This document shows, one piece after another, positions 1 through 7,600 of a stretch of 20,071 bases of DNA. The notes below the pieces were generated by a model. It saw only the letters and a list, made by a program, of their open reading frames with translations. It was not told the DNA's origin and made no database searches. Location: positions 1-20,071 of the IMG/VR virus record IMGVR_UViG_3300025120_000758; one strand, written 5' to 3'. This DNA is from a virus. The translations under genes were made by a program, and so were the position numbers. Every line of letters begins with the position of its first letter. Position 1 is the first letter of the stretch.

Positions 1-503
1 TCATCTTTAAGTCTTTGCTTTACGGCTTCTATTTTCTTTTTTCTTTGATCTTCTGTTTGTTTTCTTTGCTGTTCTCTAGCTTTAAAATATTCTTCTCTTT
101 TAGAATCATCAAAATCAGAGTGGCCAAAAAGATTAGCTATAGATGCTTCTGCTATTTTACCTTCGTCGGTACTATTGTTAGCGCTAGCATTTGTCCAATC
201 ATCTGCACCTGTTTTTCTAGTGTAATAAACGCCTTTTGATTTATCGTTTGGATCTATTTCAAACTTATATTCATAACCATCGCCTCTGTCAATTGTTTGA
301 CCTGGTGGCACTGAAGATCCACTTGCCGATTCGGACCCTGTATTGTTTTCTGACTCCGAGCTCGGGTCCTTCTGGGAGTCGTTTGTCTTTACTTCTTCAA
401 CAGTAGTTTCTGTTCTGCCTTTAAACTCTTGAGCTTTAGCAAATATTTCTTCTTGAGATAATCCAGTGTCTTGTAAAGAAGTTATATATTCTATTAATGT
501 CAT
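1..503 (-). CDS. N-terminal part of an unrecognised phage protein, probably virion-associated
   Basis: The frame is open from an ATG at 503 to the left window edge, giving 167 residues with no stop. The ATG directly follows the TAA of the upstream gene (TAAATG), which suggests translational coupling. The first 30 residues (starting MTLIEYITSLQDTGLSQEEI) look helical. A Ser/Glu/Asp/Gly-rich linker follows at about residues 38-68. Next is a more ordered stretch containing GDGYEYKFEIDPND, GVYYTRKTGADDW and ASIANLFGHSDFDD, and then a very charged Lys/Glu/Gln helix up to the window edge. I do not recognise a catalytic domain. Its place at the end of a tail and ejection block suggests a large internal or ejected virion protein, which is an inference from position only. 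Base composition jumps to about 63% GC in the linker (351-380). Confidence 0.8.
   Translation of the reverse strand, partial: MTLIEYITSLQDTGLSQEEIFAKAQEFKGRTETTVEEVKTNDSQKDPSSESENNTGSESASGSSVPPGQTIDRGDGYEYKFEIDPNDKSKGVYYTRKTGADDWTNASANNSTDEGKIAEASIANLFGHSDFDDSKREEYFKAREQQRKQTEDQRKKKIEAVKQRLKD
332..380. repeat. GC-rich patch with overlapping short inverted repeats
   Basis: Bases 351-380 are 19/30 G+C by hand count, in a surrounding near 30%. The patch holds a perfect 10-base palindrome, CCGAGCTCGG, at 356-365. It also holds an inverted pair GACTCC (352-357) / GGAGTC (375-380) and a second pair GGACCC (333-338) / GGGTCC (364-369). It lies in the low-complexity Ser/Glu linker of the partial gene at 1-503. 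It could form alternative RNA hairpins, or it may only reflect GC-rich serine, proline and glutamate codons. Confidence 0.4.
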
Positions 504-1604
504 TTAACTTAATTTATTATCTTGTATAAACTTTTGAGCTTTCTCCTGCTTAGCTTTTTCTAAATCAAACACAGCCGCGTCTTCTTGTACTGTTGGTAGT
601 TTGTTTGTGATAAATTGCTTTAAATAGTTTTTAGCAAAATATTTAGCATAGTTTGATTCAAATAATTCTTTATTTTTTTGAGATAAAGGTAGTACTTCTT
701 TATAATTCCAAGCTAAACTACCCGCGTTAGCATTTTGAGCCATTTGATCATCTTCTTCTTCGCTAGATCCTCTAGCTATAAAAACATTCCAAGCAGCAAC
801 TACACTTTGCTCTTGCTGCAAAAGACCAGCGATTTCTGCGTTTATAAAAGGTTTTGTTTTTCTAGCGATTTTATCTATATCAAATTTTAATATGTTTCTA
901 CCTTTACCCATGCCAATGTCTATGATTTCGTAATCATATGATCCATCAGTGTTTTTTAATATAAATTCATCAGCTATAGCAGCCTGTGGTATTAATTGAC
1001 CATTTTCATCTGCAGAACCCTCTTCCAGCACACCGCTATCGATTAAAAGCTTTAGCATGTCTGCGTTTATATCTGGTGTTTCAGTAACTAAATCATTATT
1101 AGCTTTAATTAAAGAGCTTAAAGTGTTGCTGTTTATTATTAGAGGTTTTTCAAATAAAGGTCCTTCAAAAGTTATTTCTTGAGATCCATCTTTTAATAAT
1201 TCTAAGTAAACATTATATCCTTCTGTTTTAGAAAATCCAGGCTTATTATTCATCATGCAATTAGCTACCATAAAAGAATAATCATTATTAACGTCGTAAT
1301 AAGTATCATCAGTAGTAGATAACTGATCTACAACTTGCTCTATAAATTTTAAAGAATTAGCTGGAGCAGTGTCTAATCTCTCTATTTGCTTGTTTTCATA
1401 ATCACAGTATTCATCTACACATTTACCTGATTGAATCGCCATTTTTAATTTAGCGTATTCTTTGCCTGTGTCTTTATATGCATTGTCTAGTATACCAAAA
1501 GTAGTATCTATATTAGCAGATACATATTCCTTGTTATAAGCTAGAGCATTGCTTTTATTAGCTTGCTGTATTGAAAGATTATATGTTATGTTTTTATTTT
1601 CCAT
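504..1604 (-). CDS. Unrecognised 366-residue phage protein, likely virion-associated
   Basis: I place the start at the ATG ending at 1604 (MENKNITYNLSIQQANKS). The frame also has an ATG at 1655, but using it would overlap the upstream gene by 41 bases and add 17 residues unlike a usual start. The chosen ATG leaves a 10-base gap after the upstream stop and has an A/T-rich leader. The protein is soluble-looking and acidic, with no signal peptide or membrane segment. It has a short Cys pair (GKCVDEYCDYEN, about residues 61-72), a middle region with several hydrophobic beta-like stretches, and a Lys/Gln-rich helical C-terminus (about residues 310-366). I do not recognise a family. It lies between an ejection-type protein and another late protein, so a virion or ejection role is plausible but inferred. 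Its stop abuts the next start at 503. Confidence 0.75.
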   Translation of the reverse strand: MENKNITYNLSIQQANKSNALAYNKEYVSANIDTTFGILDNAYKDTGKEYAKLKMAIQSGKCVDEYCDYENKQIERLDTAPANSLKFIEQVVDQLSTTDDTYYDVNNDYSFMVANCMMNNKPGFSKTEGYNVYLELLKDGSQEITFEGPLFEKPLIINSNTLSSLIKANNDLVTETPDINADMLKLLIDSGVLEEGSADENGQLIPQAAIADEFILKNTDGSYDYEIIDIGMGKGRNILKFDIDKIARKTKPFINAEIAGLLQQEQSVVAAWNVFIARGSSEEEDDQMAQNANAGSLAWNYKEVLPLSQKNKELFESNYAKYFAKNYLKQFITNKLPTVQEDAAVFDLEKAKQEKAQKFIQDNKLS

Positions 1605-1614
1605 TAGCGAATTA

Positions 1615-2298
1615 TTATTTTTTAGAGAAAGCTCCAGCTGAAGCCATGCTGCCAACTGAACTTACAACGCCTCCTATAGCACCTGTTACTGCTGCAGTTT
1701 GATCTCTTCTAGCTTGAGCTTCTTGACCTCTCAAAGCCGCTATTTGATTTGAAACTCTATCAAGTTGCTGCATTTCTCTTTGTTCTGTAGCCCCAAAAAC
1801 AAATTGTTTTCCTGAAACATCTGCTTGCTGAATTCTTTGAGCTTCTGCCATTTGCTGTGATTGAAGCCTTTGTTCTCCAGATAACCGCTGTTGATTGTTA
1901 TTAGCTTCTTGTCTTTCTATATCTGCAGCAATACCTTTTTTGCTTTGAAGAGCTGCTTGAGCTAAGGCTGTTGCGCCACCAGCTGATGCGCCAGTTGCTC
2001 TTAAAGTATCTAAGGTATTAGCCAAAGCAATATCAGTTTGTTCCATCTGAATCTCAGTGGCTTTAGTAGCAACTGTTAATTTTTCAAATGGATTACTAAG
2101 CATAGCACTTAAACTAGTAACTCCTTCGTAAGGGTTTATAATTTCTTGTCGGTTAGCTTCTAGTTGAGCTAATTTTTTTTCTAATTTTTTAGCTTTTCTT
2201 CTAGCTCTGCGTGCTGCTCTTCTTGCTGATCTAGAGCCAAAAATACCACTAGCAATTGAACCTGCTGCACCAACAGCACCTGCTACTACTACACTCAT
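1615..2298 (-). CDS. Internal virion / DNA-ejection type protein (T7 gp14-like architecture)
   Basis: This 227-residue protein begins with a Gly/Ala-rich hydrophobic stretch (residues 1-22). A strongly basic run of about residues 23-42 follows (GSRSARRAARRARRKAKKLE), then NPYEGVTS and a long Gln/Ala-rich helical region (about 75-200). It ends with a second Gly/Ala/Val hydrophobic stretch (about 203-222). The same layout, hydrophobic ends with a Gln-rich helix between, is familiar from small internal virion or ejection proteins of short-tailed phages such as T7 gp14 and its many marine relatives. Those proteins leave the capsid and line a channel in the host envelope. Its position after the tail genes fits. 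The assignment rests on architecture and context, not on catalytic residues. The start is one base past the upstream stop (TAATATG). Confidence 0.65.
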   Translation of the reverse strand: MSVVVAGAVGAAGSIASGIFGSRSARRAARRARRKAKKLEKKLAQLEANRQEIINPYEGVTSLSAMLSNPFEKLTVATKATEIQMEQTDIALANTLDTLRATGASAGGATALAQAALQSKKGIAADIERQEANNNQQRLSGEQRLQSQQMAEAQRIQQADVSGKQFVFGATEQREMQQLDRVSNQIAALRGQEAQARRDQTAAVTGAIGGVVSSVGSMASAGAFSKK

Positions 2299-2299
2299 A

Positions 2300-2821
2300 T
2301 TATTTGCTTTTTAATTTTAATTGTTTTTTCATGCTTTCAATACTAATATCTGGATCGTTAAAATCTTTAGCAATAACGTCACTTAAAACGTCTTCAACTT
2401 TATATTTATCTGTAGCGTGTACAGTTATCCACACGCTGTCTTCATGCATGTATATTAATCTTTTAGTTCCTGGTTTTGTTATTCCATTATAAGGCGCTTT
2501 TATTCGCTTAATACCCTCATCTGTTAATACAGATATATCACCTTTTTGTACAAAATAAGGATGTTCTTTTTTATGTATACCAGTAGAGATTATTTGTCCT
2601 TTAGGCATAAATATTTCTCTAATATATAATCCATCTGCAAACGTGTGCTTAAGTGGATTAATCGTGTTAGCTATTTTATCTTGTCCAGGTTTTTCAGGAT
2701 TACCATAAGAACCTGGTAAATCTAATAGCTTATCTTCAAAGTCCATTATGAGCTCTCTAAAGCGCTCTATGTGCTCTAGTTGCTCTAATGTATACTCTTG
2801 TTTTACTAAGGAATTGCTCAT
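2300..2821 (-). CDS. Phage cupin-like (RmlC-fold) protein
   Basis: This protein has 173 residues. A helical N-terminus (residues 1-35) leads into a compact beta-rich domain at about residues 55-140. That domain includes LKHTFADGLYIREIFMPKG, TGIHKKEHPYFVQKGDISVL, IKAPYNGITKPGTKRLIY and MHEDSVWITVHAT. This is the pattern of a small cupin barrel. His83 and His87 stand in the place of the first cupin motif, and His126 and His135 in or near the second. The usual cupin glutamate is not evident, so metal binding is uncertain. Small cupin proteins with similar sequence occur near the structural genes of many phages, and their role is not established as far as I know. It sits between the tail muzzle genes and the ejection-type protein. 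It has no membrane segment or signal peptide. Confidence 0.7.
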   Translation of the reverse strand: MSNSLVKQEYTLEQLEHIERFRELIMDFEDKLLDLPGSYGNPEKPGQDKIANTINPLKHTFADGLYIREIFMPKGQIISTGIHKKEHPYFVQKGDISVLTDEGIKRIKAPYNGITKPGTKRLIYMHEDSVWITVHATDKYKVEDVLSDVIAKDFNDPDISIESMKKQLKLKSK

Positions 2822-2840
2822 TTAATTTAATTTAATTTAA
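2821..2840. repeat. Four tandem TTTAA pentamers in the leader of the cupin-like gene
   Basis: Plus-strand bases 2821-2840 are four exact copies of TTTAA. The repeat spans the stop codon of the upstream 590-residue gene and the leader of the cupin-like gene, up to the last base of its ATG. Copy-number change by slippage would alter spacing between stop and start. It may be no more than A/T-rich leader sequence. Confidence 0.6.
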
Positions 2841-4609
2841 TATCCGTTATTCATGCTGTAAACGCTTTCTACAGAAAATAAAGATTTTTCACCTCCCACG
2901 TCTGTTACATTGTCAGTAGACATTTTAACAACAGCATAAAAACCTTTTATACCAGTTATGTTTACACCAAAATTAACTTCACCAGCGCTAGCTTGCGTAG
3001 TGTTTATTAAATTGGCAACATATTTATTTTCTTTTAAATTAAAACCAGCATAATACGTATTAGAGCTCTGGGCGTTAGGAAATCCAGTGGTAGAAATATA
3101 ATTAGATCTTGAAATATATCCATTGAAAGATATTAAATCTCCAACTGTTAAATCTACTGGTTGGTCAATTACTAATTCACCTGTTGTTGTGTTGTATGAA
3201 ACAACCTCTGCTCCAACAAAACCTCCAGATGGAAAATTTAAATAATTTCCTTGAAAAATACTACCAGTAATACTGCCTACATTTAAAAATATAGTAGAAG
3301 AATAGACTACATTTTGAGAAACAGTAGCGCTTGCTTCTGTTAAGATATACTCTCCTTGTGTGTAACTAAGAACTACGGCTGTATTATCTTGAGAAGAAGT
3401 AAAATTATTTAAAGAAGTATCTATAGAAATAGCTCCAGTTTCATCTGATATAAAACTATCTACTTGCCATCCATTACTACCTTCGTATCCTATTGTTTTA
3501 AATGTTTTTGAGTTAGTTGGATTTGGGTTAAACACAAAAGTAATTGAACTTACATTATCTTCATCATAGAATCTACCTCTTTTAACTTGGTTGCTATAAT
3601 GTCTGAATAGTTTAGCTTTTTTATAATCTGGATTAGATGATCCATCAGGTAAAAACTGCTCATCTATTGTTTTTACAGAATAAAAATTATTTCTTAAACT
3701 AAAAACTTCGTCAGGTTCATAGTCAAAAAAGCTAACCCAACCCTGAGCTCTTTCGTCAAAATTTAATGTTAAAATTTCGCTTCTTACTCTACTTGGTGAT
3801 CTTGATAATTGAGGATTTTGAATTGAAACTAAATATTCGCTTGCGTATATATCGTATGCTCCTAATATTTTACCTTTAACAGATGGGTTTGTTGAAAGCT
3901 TAAGTTTGTCTCTAAAAAAGTCTTTCATACCGTAAGATGATATTTCAGTAATACCATCATTTGATAATCTAAGAACTACATTATTGTTTCTATCTGTAAA
4001 ATATTTTCTATTACCATACACGCCGAAGCTTTCAGGATTTTGAGATATTCCATACTTACCAATATACGGTTGAATTGCACCAATAACAAGATTAGAGCTT
4101 GTAACAGTTCCACCTCCTTCAGCTGAAAATATAGCATCTTTATCTATCAATGCTCTACTCACTTTGAGTTCTTGAAATATATTTAAGTTTGTATCTTCTG
4201 CATATAGCTTTTGTATACTTCCATTTGCAGGATCTAAAGCTTTAGTTATATCTTCACCAACAGAAAATACATTTGTATTATTTATACCTGTTCTTGAATT
4301 AAATATACCAGAGTATATTAACGCATTAAATCTTCTAGTTCCTATAGGCTCATCTTCTACTATATAAGCTTTTGCTCCAAAATCAACTGAAGTATTATTA
4401 TATCCTCCTTTTATTCTAGATTCTTCTATAACCCAAGTGTCATTATCATCTAAATTAGATTGAACTGGATAACCTGTTGATAAACCTGAAATCCCTAGAT
4501 TAGCAGGTATACCAAAAGAACCGTTCCAAACAGGGTCACTACTGTCGTTATTTACCTTTTTCAGTAGAAAAGTATTAAAATATTTTACTTCTATTATTGC
4601 ACCTGCCAT
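2837..4609 (-). CDS. Tail stabilization / 'muzzle'-type protein, C-terminal half
   Basis: This 590-residue protein resembles the C-terminal part of the long tail stabilization (muzzle) proteins of Bacteroidota short-tailed and crAss-like phages, judged from remembered sequence patterns. Conserved-looking blocks are IEVKYFNTFLLKKV (residues 6-19), WVIEESRIKGGYNNTSVDFG (59-78), LIYSGIFNSRTGINNTNVF (97-115), KALDPANGSIQKLYAEDTN (123-141), SRALIDKDAIFSAEGGG (151-167) and GITEISSYGMKDFFRDKL (219-236). It ends with GIKGFYAVVKMSTDNVTDVGG (553-573). A beta-rich insert at about residues 425-497 (TTGELVIDQPVDLTVGDLI) resembles segments in the neighbouring large protein. The gene begins 32 bases after the 1890-residue protein, which looks like the matching N-terminal half. 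If so, the tail organelle here is made from two chains. Confidence 0.7.
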   Translation of the reverse strand: MAGAIIEVKYFNTFLLKKVNNDSSDPVWNGSFGIPANLGISGLSTGYPVQSNLDDNDTWVIEESRIKGGYNNTSVDFGAKAYIVEDEPIGTRRFNALIYSGIFNSRTGINNTNVFSVGEDITKALDPANGSIQKLYAEDTNLNIFQELKVSRALIDKDAIFSAEGGGTVTSSNLVIGAIQPYIGKYGISQNPESFGVYGNRKYFTDRNNNVVLRLSNDGITEISSYGMKDFFRDKLKLSTNPSVKGKILGAYDIYASEYLVSIQNPQLSRSPSRVRSEILTLNFDERAQGWVSFFDYEPDEVFSLRNNFYSVKTIDEQFLPDGSSNPDYKKAKLFRHYSNQVKRGRFYDEDNVSSITFVFNPNPTNSKTFKTIGYEGSNGWQVDSFISDETGAISIDTSLNNFTSSQDNTAVVLSYTQGEYILTEASATVSQNVVYSSTIFLNVGSITGSIFQGNYLNFPSGGFVGAEVVSYNTTTGELVIDQPVDLTVGDLISFNGYISRSNYISTTGFPNAQSSNTYYAGFNLKENKYVANLINTTQASAGEVNFGVNITGIKGFYAVVKMSTDNVTDVGGEKSLFSVESVYSMNNGY

Positions 4610-4641
4610 ATTTAATTATTACTTATTTTACACTATAATTA

Positions 4642-7600
4642 CTATATTATAGAAAATTGAAAATTTTCTACATCATTGGGTTTATTAGGTGTAGCCATGT
4701 GTGCTCCTAAACTAGTACATATTTGATTTCCATGGCTATTGATTTGTTCTCTTTGGCCAAGGGTCACAGCTCCTTGGTCGAATGGTACTGGATTATTGTT
4801 AGAATCTAATTCATTATTCTTCCACTCTTGAGCCCATTGAAACCAATATTTTCTAAAAGCATCTCTTTCTTGGGTTAACTGGTCTATGAAATTCCCACTT
4901 CTCCATTTTGATCCAATCCAACCACTGAAAACATACATTGCCCATACTTTTTGAATATCTTCTATGCTTGTTGTTGTGCCGCTTGTGCGGGAATAAAACC
5001 AAGGGCTAGTTGTTGCTTTCTGTGGACCACTATACGTATATATTATTTGAGGTCCTTGTGCTGTAAAATCCCAATTTATATCTAATCCGGCTACTCCTCC
5101 CCTGTCCGGCCTATCCTTAGCATCGCTACTACTACTAGTAGACAATTCGTTGTAATAAAACTGCTTTTGGCCAGAACTGTTTACTGTTGTATACTGTATT
5201 CTAGAAGTTCTTATAGCTGGGTGACCTTTAAGAACTCTAAATCTCATTGCACTTTTTGTAATTGCTGCGTTATTATAGTTCCATCCAGGCCCATAAGTGC
5301 TGTTTCCAGTGCTAGAATCATAAGTACCTCCAACGTCTCTAAACAGCTTCATGCAACCTGTCAAAGCTAATCCAGGAGCACCTTGGCTTCCTGCTGGTAA
5401 AGCTGTGTTTTTATCTCCTTCTATTATTTCATAAGTCCAAAGATAATCAGGAGCTCCGCTATAACCTGTAACTGCTATTCTGCCGTTTATTTTTGGCGGT
5501 AATCCCCACCCATTTATTTGATCTGTAGTAAAAGGACTCCAAGGAGCATAAATATCAGTAGAAGGTGTTGGTTGTCTTTGAACTAAATGATCACCACCCG
5601 AAATAGGCGTTGTCATTGGAATAGTTATTGAATTAGGAGTACCTAATGCAGTGGCATAATCTGCCATAGAAAAACTTCCAGCTATTCCATGGCTTTGTTC
5701 CCCAGGTGTACAACAAACTTGCGCTTCTTCACTTACATTATTAAAATAACCCATCGCGTAAATATACCAACCATAATTATCACTAGACGCACCTGGGGTG
5801 TTAGAATTTATTTCAAATACAGTAGAAGGATAATACCACCATCGAGTTCTAACTGAGTCTGGCTGACAAAAGTTAGCAGCGCCGCAACCCTCTATACCAT
5901 CAAAAATCGGCGGAGCAGAATCTGTCCCAGGTAAAATATATTGAGGTGGAGATCCACCGTAGGTTTCAGCAAATTCACCGTAAGCATCTACTTGGTGAAG
6001 TTTGTTCCAAAAATTTTCTGATCTAAGTTGAACATTCATTTGTACTTCTATAGTAATAAACTCAAGATTTTCTCCACCGTCTTGAATCGCAAGTCGCACG
6101 TAGTAATTACCTCCTGGAAAAAGACTAGGAAAATCAGAACTATTATTTACTAGTCTGAACCTAAGATTTCCATTAGGATTAATAGTAGGTGGTAGTATCG
6201 AAAATAAAGGGGTTGGATCTCCTCCGCTCCCTTGAAAAACAGCTTCAGGACCGTTTATAGAGCCAAGCCTTTGACGCCATATTCTAAAATTGATTTCTTG
6301 GTTTGGATTATTTACCATTTCAAGATCTCTAATCGACAACGCGATACCTCCGTCACCAGGATTTGGTGTTACTATGTTTGCCGCACCATTGTTTATATTT
6401 ATTATAGCTATATCTCTAACACCTTTACTTGTTATAACTGGAACAGGATCAGGGTATGGAACAGCGGGCGTGGCCCCAGGCCCATATGTTATATTTGAAA
6501 GTGGGCTTTCATTTAAAGCTTCAACTGTAAAAAACTCTGGAACTATATTGCGTAAATTAGCCGTTCTTGTTACAAAGTTTTCTTGACCATCTACTACTAT
6601 TCTAAAATTAAAAGTAAACTGCCTTAAACCTTCATTTTCATTGTAAAAATAATAAATATTATCAAAATAATTTATAGCACCAGAAACTGGTCCACCTAAA
6701 ATGCTTGGAGTTGTTTGAGATGTTGTTTGTATTTGCCAAGGTCCAACACCAGAGGGGTTAGTTTGTAGATTAACTAATCTAAAATAGTCCGCATCTTCTC
6801 CATTAACATTTTGACCTAGTTGATTTGTTATTGCTGGTGCTCCATTTGGCGCGCTCAATTCTAATATATCATTTAAACCTAAAGAAATTGTTTGACCAAA
6901 ATTATCAACTACTTGAAAAGGCGCTGCTAATATACGGCCATTTTGAGCTAAGCCTTCATCAAAATTAGGGTTCCATGATATATTTGATCCAGAAGGATTG
7001 CTTTGATTATTTAGTACAGATTCGTTTAAATCTGATATCAAACCTGATGTAGATGTTTCCCAAAATATATCTATAGCACTTTCCACTGGTTCTGTTTCAG
7101 CTATAGCAAGATATTGCAAACCAGGTCTAGTTAATTCAAAAGGAGGAACAGAAGAATTTCCTTTTGTAGGAGTAAAAAATATTTTAATGTTATCAGGTAG
7201 GTTTACCACTACAGCGTTGCCACTAGAATTTACTAAACCTACTTCCATTGTTCCAGCAGCAGCAGGCGCACCACCTACAGGCGTATTATTACCAACATAT
7301 GTTTCAGATGGTATACCAACGCCAGTTACTAAATAGTTTCTTAAAGAATTTAAAGTAGTAAGAACACTTGTAGCTGCGGAAACTGAAGTTATTGTTATAG
7401 TGCTTGAAGGTCCACCAGGTGGAGGGTTCGATAGAGACTCACCGCCTGCAGGTAAATAGTTAGAACTAGCTAGTTGACCAATTTTAAATTCTGTGCTTAG
7501 TCTAGCAATCAATGGGTTCGATTCTAAAGAATAAAACTGAGGAAATAAATTTTGCAGCGGTGGATTAAGAGGATCAAAGTCAAATAAATCATTAATAGTA

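Noticed and set aside
1605-1655. Upstream ATG at 1655 for the 366-residue gene
   Set aside because: It overlaps the preceding gene by 41 bases. The ATG at 1604 has a short gap and an A/T-rich leader like the other genes.
5132-5141. Palindrome CTACTAGTAG
   Set aside because: It is short, falls in a run of serine codons and has no partner structure.
6232-6586. Two overlapping plus-strand frames with hydrophobic stretches
   Set aside because: They are antisense to the large tail gene, have no independent leader or family signature, and are explained as chance frames.
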